Below are positions 7,056 to 12,272 of a stretch of 12,272 bases of DNA, piece after piece. Within the stretch, counting starts at the first letter, position 1. Each line of letters starts with the position of its first letter. Below the pieces are notes generated by a model. That model saw only the letters and a list, made by a program, of their open reading frames with translations. It was not told the DNA's origin and did not search any database. Made by a program: the position numbers and the translations under genes. The stretch covers positions 1-12,272 of the forward strand of contig CATXSD010000074.1 in NCBI GenBank assembly GCA_958402075.1, read 5' to 3'. Source of the DNA: Mediterranea massiliensis (GTDB taxonomy: Bacteria > Bacteroidota > Bacteroidia > Bacteroidales > Bacteroidaceae).

Positions 7056-7105
7056 CTTATTCTCTATCCAGCCTGTAAGCAGGCTTCTTCTGATTACTAC
7101 GTACA

Positions 7106-7327
7106 TCAATACTCCTCTTCGTTGAAGAAGAAATCTTCCTTGCTGGGATAATCAGGCCAAATATCCTCAATGCTTTCATATATTTCGCCTTCATCTTCCA
7201 TCTCCTGAAGATTTTCTATCACTTCAAGCGGAGCACCCGAACGCATGGCATAATCAATCAATTCATCCTTAGTTGCCGGCCAAGGGGCATCTTCCAGTTT
7301 AGACGCCAATTCCAATGTCCAATACAT
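7106..7327 (-). CDS. DUF2795 family small acidic protein
   Basis: A 73-residue protein of the DUF2795 type, shown by the core ATKDELIDYAMRSGAP followed by a helix and a short acidic tail. The family is widespread, and some members in other phyla occur near stress or regulatory genes, but no function is established. It is strikingly acidic: 22 Asp/Glu against 4 Lys/Arg, with many of the charges in the second half and the C-terminus (FFFNEEEY). No signal peptide or membrane segment is present. A promoter lies upstream at 7385-7415, partly inside the end of the adenosyltransferase gene, giving a leader of about 50 bases. The RecQ-like helicase gene follows on the same strand after a terminator-like hairpin, so the two may be partly co-expressed. 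Confidence 0.85.
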   Translation of the reverse strand: MYWTLELASKLEDAPWPATKDELIDYAMRSGAPLEVIENLQEMEDEGEIYESIEDIWPDYPSKEDFFFNEEEY

Positions 7328-7384
7328 AGTCTTTAAGCGTTAAAATTATTCGTAAACAATCAGTTCTTTTTCTCAATTTTTCGG

Positions 7385-7415
7385 CAAATGTATAACAAAA
7401 AACATCACTTGCAAC
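7385..7415 (-). promoter_or_regulatory. Promoter of the DUF2795 gene
   Basis: On the minus strand, TACATTTG (7392-7385) matches the -7 consensus, and GTTG (7415-7412) is a one-mismatch -33 box with a 19-base spacer. The -33 part overlaps the last codons of the upstream adenosyltransferase gene. Transcription would begin near 7380. Confidence 0.55.
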
Positions 7416-7965
7416 TTTTCTGCCAAAATATTTCGTCTTTTTTATTGTCCAGATTGATTTTCCGGGACAAAACGAACAGATAATCGGACAAACGGTTGAT
7501 AAAAGCCAGCAATTCGGCCGAAACGGCGACTTCCTCCGCCAGGGCCAGGATGCGGCGTTCGGCCCGCCTGCACACCGTCCTGCACACGTGGCAAAGGGCT
7601 GCCCCCTCGTCGCCGCCCGGCAGCACAAACGCCGTCAGAGGTGGCACAAGGCTGTCCAGGCGGTCAATCTCCGCCTCCACCTTCGCCACGTGTTCGGGGG
7701 TGATGATGCTTGCCGCCCGAAGTTCTGTTTTTTCGCTGTCGGTGGCCAGATAACTGCCCACCACGAACAGCTCGTTCTGTATCCACTGGACAAAGGCCAG
7801 GTCGTCGGCCGTCAGGCGTGTGGCCAGCAGTCCCAGGAAAGAATTCAGTTCGTCGACCGTGCCATACGCCTCCAGGCGGGCATGTGTTTTGGGGACGCGC
7901 GTCCCTCCTACCAGCGACGTCTTGCCTGCGTCGCCCGTGCGGGTGTATATCAGACTTTTCTTCAT
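7405..7965 (-). CDS. Cob(I)yrinic acid a,c-diamide adenosyltransferase, PduO type
   Basis: This enzyme transfers the adenosyl group of ATP to cob(I)alamin or cobyrinic acid diamide to make adenosylcobalamin, the cofactor of enzymes such as methylmalonyl-CoA mutase. The 186-residue length is normal. The ATP-binding N-terminus YTRTGDAGKTSL (7-18) is intact, followed by RLEAYGTVDELNS (30-42), FVLPGG (113-118) and the signature RTVCRRAER (129-137) of PduO-type proteins. The protein is cytosolic and trimeric in known members. It stands alone, with no other cobalamin gene in the window. It lies 39 bases downstream of the methyltransferase-like gene without a visible promoter, so the two may share a transcript. 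Confidence 0.94.
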   Translation of the reverse strand: MKKSLIYTRTGDAGKTSLVGGTRVPKTHARLEAYGTVDELNSFLGLLATRLTADDLAFVQWIQNELFVVGSYLATDSEKTELRAASIITPEHVAKVEAEIDRLDSLVPPLTAFVLPGGDEGAALCHVCRTVCRRAERRILALAEEVAVSAELLAFINRLSDYLFVLSRKINLDNKKDEIFWQKSCK

Positions 7966-8004
7966 AAATCCGTTGTTTTTTAAGCATTAAACAGCCCGAA
8001 GGCC

Positions 8005-8637
8005 TTAAAAGTTTACCAAATAATGTTGTTTTATCTTCGTCCGGTCGAAGAAGAGGATGCCCAGGTCGTAGAGGTCGAAGGAGATGCCGCACCGTTCGTC
8101 CTGCCTCATCGCGTTCCATAGCCGGCGCATGGCCTTCGTGTAGCGGATGCCCTCGATGACGAACACCGAGCGGCCGCGCGTGCGCCCCACGCACTGCCGG
8201 AACACCTCTTCCACAAAGTCGGGACGGCGCCAGTCGTGCAGGTACAGAAAGTCCACCGGCACACCGGCCTCCAGGAACAGCTCGTCCAGCCCGGCTGCAG
8301 GCGTATAGACGGCTCCTTCTCGCGCGGCCTTCAGGTAGAGGGCCGAGGCCGAGAGCCGTCCGGCATCGACCACCGTCTCCGGCTGGGCATAGTTCACCAG
8401 GCGGAAGAGCAGCCGCTTCACCTTGAGCGGTTCGCCCCGCCAGCCCTTGGGCCGCCGCGACGCCTGCCGTTTCTCCTCTTCCAGCAGGGAGGCGTATTTA
8501 TAATAAGGTGCAGCCTCGTAGACAACGCCCGTTATGAGATGGAAGGCAAAAGGCGAATGCACCCCATAGCCCCGCCGGTGGCGGAAACGGGCCAGCCACA
8601 CGAAAGGCCGTCTGCACAATAAAGATATCCGGTTCAT
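8005..8637 (-). CDS. Methyltransferase-like protein of unknown function
   Basis: A 210-residue cytosolic protein. The N-terminal sequence RRGYGVHSPFAFHLITGVV (22-40) followed by PYYKY is a pattern I associate with Bacteroidetes proteins annotated as hypothetical or SAM-dependent methyltransferases. The following part has a Rossmann-like arrangement: a strand at ETVVDAG, then PVDFLYLHD and RSVFVIEG, and a late FDLYDLGILFFDR, as in class I methyltransferases. The glycine-rich SAM motif (ExGxGxG) is, however, replaced by VDAGRLSAS, so SAM binding is doubtful. A -7 box (8662-8669) 25 bases upstream supports the start. I cannot assign a substrate. The adenosyltransferase gene follows after 39 bases. 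Confidence 0.75.
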   Translation of the reverse strand: MNRISLLCRRPFVWLARFRHRRGYGVHSPFAFHLITGVVYEAAPYYKYASLLEEEKRQASRRPKGWRGEPLKVKRLLFRLVNYAQPETVVDAGRLSASALYLKAAREGAVYTPAAGLDELFLEAGVPVDFLYLHDWRRPDFVEEVFRQCVGRTRGRSVFVIEGIRYTKAMRRLWNAMRQDERCGISFDLYDLGILFFDRTKIKQHYLVNF

Positions 8638-8661
8638 GCTCCTGACGTATTTTTACACTTG

Positions 8662-8669
8662 CAAAGATA
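8662..8669 (-). promoter_or_regulatory. Probable -7 box of the methyltransferase-like gene
   Basis: The minus strand reads TATCTTTG, identical to the priA -7 box, ending 24 bases before the ATG at 8637. No good -33 TTTG is seen at the expected distance. It lies in the 84-base gap after the LuxR-type gene, which itself shows no terminator. Confidence 0.5.
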
Positions 8670-8721
8670 AAAGAATCTGTCTGAAAACCATCTGCCGCCC
8701 CCGCTTTTTGTAACAATCCGC

Positions 8722-9477
8722 TCAAAGCAGGTGCAGTTCCCTGGCCACCCGGCAGGCCTCTATGGAGTTCCGGGTTCCCAACTTGTTCAAGATTTCCTGC
8801 CGATGGCGGCTGACGGTATGGACGCTGATCGAAAGGCGGTCCGCAATCTCCTTGCTGGGCAGCCCTTTGTCGATCAGGGAGAGTATCTGCTTCTCGCGGG
8901 CAGACAGTATCATCGCGCCATGGCGTTCGCCCAGCTCTTCCGTACGGCCCGTCACGGAATGGACGATGAACGCCCCGGCAGGCATGTCGAACACCAGAGG
9001 GCTGTACAGGCACAAGGCCAGCCACAGCGTGCCGCTGGAGGAAATCGGGATATAGAACATCCGGTGCAACACGGGTACATAACCGTTCGTGACGGTCTTC
9101 ATGCGGAGCCGCCCCTGCAAATAATAGTCGCCACGCTTCCCGGGAGGCAGCTGACGGACAAAATGGAAAAAGCAAAGCTCGTGCAGATGTTTCCCGACCA
9201 GGTCGTCGGGATGGACCAGCCGGAAAAGGTTCTCCTCCCAGATGGAAGCGATCGTGTCGTCCTTCTGAGCCTCCCCGATGCCCAGTATCCGCGCAAACCC
9301 TCCATAGTAGATGTAGCTGACGCGGGCACGCAGGTCGCTCAGCACGGCCACGGCATTTTCCATCCGCGCATAGTTGCGGGCCACCTCCCTGTAACATTCC
9401 AACACGGAGCTGTCAGGAAGATTCTCCGCAAAGTCCTGGGCAAAGAATTCTCTGTTCAATCTGTCTACCGTATCCAT
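8722..9477 (-). CDS. LuxR-type HTH transcriptional regulator with an N-terminal PAS-like sensor
   Basis: A 251-residue regulator. The C-terminal 60 residues are a LuxR/NarL-type helix-turn-helix: LSAREKQILSLIDKGLPSKE (191-210), then IADRLSISVHTVSRHRQEIL (211-230), with a recognition helix typical of the family. The N-terminal 180 residues have a PAS-like course: SYIYYGGFARILGIGE, then LFRLVHPDDL (85-94), and later strands ending in FIVHSVTG. PAS-LuxR proteins of this size are common in Bacteroidetes and bind an unknown small ligand. No receiver domain is present. The gene is divergent from the O-acetyltransferase/DUF1349 operon with 91 bases between the two starts, so that operon is its likely target. 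Its own promoter is unclear: a TTTG at 9527-9524 with a poor TATAAATA -7 is the best candidate. Confidence 0.88.
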   Translation of the reverse strand: MDTVDRLNREFFAQDFAENLPDSSVLECYREVARNYARMENAVAVLSDLRARVSYIYYGGFARILGIGEAQKDDTIASIWEENLFRLVHPDDLVGKHLHELCFFHFVRQLPPGKRGDYYLQGRLRMKTVTNGYVPVLHRMFYIPISSSGTLWLALCLYSPLVFDMPAGAFIVHSVTGRTEELGERHGAMILSAREKQILSLIDKGLPSKEIADRLSISVHTVSRHRQEILNKLGTRNSIEACRVARELHLL

Positions 9478-9507
9478 CGGCCAGCCATAAAATGGTTATT
9501 TATAATC

Positions 9508-9539
9508 ATTGTACATGAGGCCGCAAAGGCCTATCTTTG
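9508..9539 (+). promoter_or_regulatory. Promoter of the O-acetyltransferase operon with an internal palindrome
   Basis: ATTG (9508-9511) and TATCTTTG (9532-9539) are 20 bases apart, fitting the Bacteroides -33/-7 promoter with one mismatch. In the spacer AGGCC (9518-9522) and GGCCT (9528-9532) form an inverted repeat around GCAAA, overlapping the first base of the -7 box. This placement suits an operator. Transcription would begin near 9543, which excludes the earlier in-frame ATG at 9509. Confidence 0.6.
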
Positions 9540-9568
9540 CAAAAGTAACAAAAAAAGATCATTATCTC

Positions 9569-10153
9569 ATGGCAAGCGAAAAGGAAAAGTGCCTCCGGGG
9601 CGAATTATACGACGCCAACCACGACCCGGAGCTGATAGCCGAAAGGCAGCTGTGCAAGGATCAGTGCTATGCATACAACCAACTGCCGCCTTCGGAAACC
9701 CGGCGGAGGACGGAGCTGCTGAAAGCCCTGCTGGGGAAAACGGGGGACGACTTCCTGATAGAGCAACCCTTCTTCTGCGACTACGGCTACAACATCGAAA
9801 TCGGCGAACACTTTTATGCCAACATGAATTGCGTCATTCTGGACGAGGCCAAGGTACACTTCGGCGACCATGTGTTCATCGCGCCCAACTGCGGCTTCTA
9901 TACGGCCGGCCATCCCTTCGACATCGGGCAGCGGAACAGCGGGCTGGAATATGCCCGCCCCATCACCGTCGGCAACAACGTGTGGATCGGGGCGCAGGTC
10001 TGCGTACTGCCCGGCGTCACCATCGGCGACAACTGCGTCATCGGTGCCGGGAGCGTTGTCAACAGAGACATTCCGGCCGGTACGCTGGCCGTAGGCAACC
10101 CTTGCCGCGTCGTCCGGCAACTGACGGACTCAGAAAAGAAATCCATACAATAA
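9569..10153 (+). CDS. Maltose/galactoside O-acetyltransferase (LacA/Maa-like, left-handed beta-helix)
   Basis: A 194-residue acetyl-CoA-dependent sugar O-acetyltransferase. The N-terminus MASEKEKCLRGELYDANHDP matches the Maa/NodL/LacA N-terminal domain. Hexapeptide repeats begin at about residue 75 (YNIEIGEHFYANMN) and continue through VGNNVWIGAQVCVLPGVTIG and CVIGAGSVV. The catalytic His115 lies in YTAGHPFD, at the same number as in E. coli LacA, and AVGNPCRVV closes the helix. The enzyme is a cytosolic trimer in known members, acetylating the 6-hydroxyl of maltose, glucose or galactosides. The start at 9569 is preferred because the promoter -7 box lies between it and the alternative ATG at 9509, and because family homology begins here. 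The DUF1349 gene follows after 13 bases, an apparent operon. Confidence 0.93.
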   Translation: MASEKEKCLRGELYDANHDPELIAERQLCKDQCYAYNQLPPSETRRRTELLKALLGKTGDDFLIEQPFFCDYGYNIEIGEHFYANMNCVILDEAKVHFGDHVFIAPNCGFYTAGHPFDIGQRNSGLEYARPITVGNNVWIGAQVCVLPGVTIGDNCVIGAGSVVNRDIPAGTLAVGNPCRVVRQLTDSEKKSIQ

Positions 10154-10166
10154 ACATTATATCACC

Positions 10167-10829
10167 ATGAAGAAATCAATCGTATTGAGCGGACTGCTGC
10201 TTGCCGCCTCCTGCTGGACCTGCATGGCCCAATCGCTGGAGAAAATGCAGTGGTTCAACGAGCCGGAACACTGGGAAATCAAAGACAACGCGCTCTCGAT
10301 GGACGTCACGCCCCAGACCGACTACTGGCGCATCTCCCACTACGGGTTTACCGTCGACGACGCCCCGTTCCTGTACACCTTGCGCGGAGGGGAGTTCGAA
10401 GTAAAGGTCAAGATTTCGGGCGACTACAAGACCCGCTTCGACCAGTCGGGCCTGATGCTGCGCATCGACCACGAAAACTACATCAAGGCCGGCATCGAGT
10501 TTGTGGACGGGAAGTACAACCTCAGCACCGTCGTCACCCACCACACGAGCGACTGGAGCATCATCCCCCTGGAGAAGCCCGTACCGTTTGTCTGGATCAA
10601 GGCCGTCAGACGGCTGGATGCCGTAGAGATTTTCTACTCTTTCGACGACAAGGAATACACGATGATGCGCAATGCCTGGCTGCAGGACAACCATCCGGTC
10701 ATGGTGGGCATCATGGGCGCCTGCCCCGACGGCAACGGCTTCCAGGCCCGGTTCGAACATTTCACCGTCAAGCACCTGCCCGACCAGCGCCGGGTGGAGT
10801 GGCTGAAGAAGAACAGTGCCGGCATGTAA
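10167..10829 (+). CDS. Secreted DUF1349 (YesU-like, concanavalin-fold) protein
   Basis: A 220-residue exported protein with a signal peptide (MKKSIVLSGLLLAASCWTCMAQ, cleavage likely around residue 21). The rest fits the DUF1349 family, a beta-sandwich lectin/glucanase-like fold found in YesU of Bacillus subtilis: DYWRISHYGF, GEFEVKVKISGDYKTRFDQSG, LMLRIDHENYIKAGIEF and the ending GFQARFEHFTVKHLP are its usual blocks. Members are believed to bind carbohydrate, but no reaction is established. Cys16 in the signal region could suggest a lipoprotein, but the preceding residues do not make a good lipobox. It is the second gene of an operon with the O-acetyltransferase and is followed by an intrinsic terminator. 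A role in sugar recognition or handling together with the acetyltransferase is inference only. Confidence 0.85.
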   Translation: MKKSIVLSGLLLAASCWTCMAQSLEKMQWFNEPEHWEIKDNALSMDVTPQTDYWRISHYGFTVDDAPFLYTLRGGEFEVKVKISGDYKTRFDQSGLMLRIDHENYIKAGIEFVDGKYNLSTVVTHHTSDWSIIPLEKPVPFVWIKAVRRLDAVEIFYSFDDKEYTMMRNAWLQDNHPVMVGIMGACPDGNGFQARFEHFTVKHLPDQRRVEWLKKNSAGM

Positions 10830-10881
10830 CGACGGACGGTCTGCAAGGCAGAGTAAAACAAAAATCGGAAAACAGCAAGCG

Positions 10882-10917
10882 ACGGGGATACCTCTATTTT
10901 GAGACATCCCCGTTTTT
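10882..10917 (+). terminator. Rho-independent terminator of the O-acetyltransferase/DUF1349 operon
   Basis: ACGGGGAT (10882-10889) pairs perfectly with ATCCCCGT (10906-10913), with a partly paired inner loop (CCTC...GAG), and is followed by TTTTT (10913-10917). It starts 53 bases after the DUF1349 stop. On the minus strand there is no T-run after the stem, so it would not serve the convergent Fic gene well. Confidence 0.85.
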
Positions 10918-10952
10918 CATCTTCAATGGAGAAAACCATCCGCTTAACGGCA

Positions 10953-11762
10953 TCAGAACATTAAACCAAATCCTTTCTTTTGTGAAGCATCAAACCGCTC
11001 AATCTCCAAAGAGAGCGTTTTTCTCAACTGCCCGGCCATGAAGTCCAAGAATGGCTGATTCACTTCTTCTTCCTGCGACTGCCGTAGGGCAGAAATATAC
11101 TCTTCCCTGTCTTCCTTGAATATCTTGGTCGGGAAGAGGTTGTAGCAGAACTGAATGTAATTCATCAGCAGGCGGGCGGTCCTACCGTTACCGTCTACCC
11201 ACGGATGAATGGTTACCAAATTGAGGTGAGCATTGAAACTCAATTCGTATTGCTCCCGAAACGTTTCCACTGTTTTTTGCCTTTCCTGCAATAGGGTGCA
11301 AAGCTCCTCTACTTTGGCAGGAACTTTCTGATAATTCATATAAGAACGGCCACCCATACCAGCCGTCACGCCGCACAAACGAAATTCACCTTTGGAAGAA
11401 TCAAAGGAGCCCCCCATTACATTGTGTACGCCGCCTGTCGTACGCATCAACAGGGCATTCAATCGCTGTAAAAATGCCGATGTGACGGGCTCTTTACGTT
11501 TGGCTTCCTCTTTCGCAAGGTCGTATGCATTCTTCAAGTCCTCGTTCATCAAATGATAGACCAATGGCTTCCCTTTGGCAGTCAAGCCCTCATCGAAAAG
11601 CATTTGTGCTTCCGCTTCGGTGAGTGTGGAACCCTCGATTGCCGTAGAATGGGTAATAAGAGAATAGAGGTAGTACTTCTCATAGTCCACCGCTTCACTG
11701 ATACCAAGTTGCTGAAACTTTTGGTACAACTGTTCAATCTCCTGCCAAACACCTTGTTCCAT
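10953..11762 (-). CDS. Fic family protein (probable AMP-transferase) with N-terminal inhibitory motif
   Basis: Fic proteins transfer AMP, or sometimes another nucleotide part, to a hydroxyl side chain of a target protein. The active-site loop is H186-P-W-V-D190-G-N-G-R194, matching HxFx(D/E)GNGR with Trp in place of Phe. The catalytic His and phosphate-binding GNGR are intact. An N-terminal inhibitory motif S39-T-A-I-E43-G44 fits (S/T)xxxE(G/N), which marks a class II Fic that holds itself in check. At 269 residues it is of ordinary length for a stand-alone Fic lacking a winged-helix tail. No antitoxin gene accompanies it. Its target is unknown. The gene is AT-richer than the window centre (about 42% GC in one 60-base line) and has a very good promoter of its own. 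The start at 11762 is supported by that promoter. Confidence 0.9.
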   Translation of the reverse strand: MEQGVWQEIEQLYQKFQQLGISEAVDYEKYYLYSLITHSTAIEGSTLTEAEAQMLFDEGLTAKGKPLVYHLMNEDLKNAYDLAKEEAKRKEPVTSAFLQRLNALLMRTTGGVHNVMGGSFDSSKGEFRLCGVTAGMGGRSYMNYQKVPAKVEELCTLLQERQKTVETFREQYELSFNAHLNLVTIHPWVDGNGRTARLLMNYIQFCYNLFPTKIFKEDREEYISALRQSQEEEVNQPFLDFMAGQLRKTLSLEIERFDASQKKGFGLMF

Positions 11763-11794
11763 AGACTTTTATTTGAATTGGGTTTATTTCTTTT

Positions 11795-11826
11795 CAAAGG
11801 TAGTGTATTTGTATGGTGTAGCCAAA
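11795..11826 (-). promoter_or_regulatory. Promoter of the Fic gene
   Basis: On the minus strand TTTG (11826-11823), a 20-base spacer and TACCTTTG (11802-11795) make an exact match to the Bacteroides promoter consensus. Transcription would begin near 11791, leaving an A-rich leader of about 28 bases before the ATG at 11762. Confidence 0.75.
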
Positions 11827-11954
11827 GAAAACAAAGACTTACTACTTCTTTTTTGCAAGTGCAGAGTAAATGAAAAGAGAAATCAGACAAACAAAAAGGA
11901 ATAGACATTTAATTATCAAGCATTTAATTTACAAAGCCCTTGGATTCAAAAGGA

Positions 11955-12260
11955 ATGCTGCGCATGGAAAAGTTCTGTATCATGCTGGGATTCTCTAAAG
12001 AAATGACTGAAAGGCTTGTAGTCAAGAAAAAGGCTATGAGATGCAGCGGTAAAATCTATTCCGAACAGCACAGGCGAAATTTTGACGTAAAGGATGATAT
12101 TTTAATGATAGAAAACGATCCTGGCAATGAAAGCAGGCTGAACCTGACTATAAACAGGAAGCCAATAGCCGACTGGTTTAGGGAACAATGGCACAGGCTC
12201 AGATATGGAACAAGACTGCTACAACCGGAAGAAAGAAAAAGCAGAGGATTCAAATTATAA
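11955..12260 (+). CDS. Hypothetical small protein, possibly a gene fragment
   Basis: An open frame of 101 codons from ATG 11955, or 106 from TTG 11940, ending at TAA 12258-12260. I do not recognise the family. The protein is basic, has no signal peptide or membrane segment, and has a soluble C-terminal half with TINRKPIADWFREQWHRL. The frame is open only from 11928 after an in-frame stop, no promoter consensus or Shine-Dalgarno is visible before it, and a second short frame (11870-11998) overlaps its start in another phase. It is AT-rich (22 of 60 bases G+C in one line), like the Fic gene. It may be a true small gene or the C-terminal remnant of a larger, possibly mobile-element protein broken by a frameshift. 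Confidence 0.45.
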   Translation: MLRMEKFCIMLGFSKEMTERLVVKKKAMRCSGKIYSEQHRRNFDVKDDILMIENDPGNESRLNLTINRKPIADWFREQWHRLRYGTRLLQPEERKSRGFKL

Positions 12261-12272
12261 AAGATATCAAAT

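Noticed and set aside
4890..7151. A 753-codon open frame on the plus strand
   Set aside because: It is antisense to the RecQ-like helicase and DUF2795 genes, whose products have clear motifs. GC-rich codons leave few stops on the opposite strand, and the translation is low-complexity in His, Gln, Leu and Val with no domain.
9509..9568. Upstream in-frame ATG for the O-acetyltransferase (20 extra residues)
   Set aside because: The promoter -7 box (9532-9539) lies inside this stretch, so it would not be transcribed from that promoter. Family similarity begins at MASEKEKCLRGELYD from 9569.
8731..10170. A 479-codon open frame on the plus strand across the regulator and acetyltransferase
   Set aside because: It runs antisense to the LuxR-type gene and out of frame through the O-acetyltransferase gene, both well supported. 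It has no sensible domain.
10882..10917. Use of the operon terminator also for the Fic gene
   Set aside because: On the minus strand the hairpin is followed by CGCTTGCTG without a T-run, so it is called only for the plus strand.
1..12272. CRISPR array, complete insertion sequence, or known multi-gene defence island
   Set aside because: No regularly spaced repeats, transposase, Cas, restriction-modification, BREX, DISARM or Dpd partner genes were recognised. The only helicases are priA and the RecQ-like gene.

Overview
The window looks like chromosomal DNA of a Bacteroidales bacterium, probably Bacteroides or a close relative. The evidence is (1) repeated promoter-like sequences of the Bacteroides type (TTTG, about 20 bases, then TAnnTTTG), (2) start codons mostly without a Shine-Dalgarno sequence, (3) a subclass A2 class A beta-lactamase of the CfxA/CblA/CepA/PER kind, and (4) several Bacteroidales-typical proteins: a small outer-membrane beta-barrel, a DUF2795 protein and a PAS-LuxR regulator. 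The species cannot be read from this stretch.

Layout, left to right. 1-2073 (-): most of priA, the replication-restart helicase, cut by the left edge. 2177-2833 (-): an outer-membrane beta-barrel protein whose terminator touches the priA promoter. 2923-3009 (+): tRNA-Ser(CGA) and its terminator. 3075-3995 (+): a beta-lactamase lipoprotein gene, followed 6 bases later by a GNAT acetyltransferase (4002-4520). 4545-6980 (-): an unusual RecQ-like helicase, convergent with the GNAT gene across a small repeat cluster. 7106-7327 (-): a very acidic DUF2795 protein. 7405-7965 (-): PduO-type cobalamin adenosyltransferase. 8005-8637 (-): a degenerate methyltransferase-like protein. 8722-9477 (-): a PAS/LuxR-type regulator, divergent from an operon (9569-10829, +) of a maltose/galactoside O-acetyltransferase and a secreted DUF1349 protein. 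10953-11762 (-): a Fic protein. 11955-12260 (+): an unrecognised small ORF. The last 1.3 kb is visibly AT-richer than the centre, and so is the beta-lactamase gene.

How the genes fit together. Most are single housekeeping or accessory genes. Three groupings are worth reading as units. The beta-lactamase and GNAT genes are probably co-transcribed. The DUF2795 gene and the RecQ-like gene are separated by a 125-base leader that carries a terminator hairpin and then a strong Shine-Dalgarno site, which suggests attenuation or readthrough. The PAS-LuxR gene and the acetyltransferase/DUF1349 operon share a 91-base divergent control region with a palindrome inside the operon promoter. I see no CRISPR array, complete insertion sequence, prophage or recognised multi-gene defence island. 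The most unusual candidates are the RecQ-like helicase, which lacks a zinc cluster and has a changed motif 0, and the leader in front of it.
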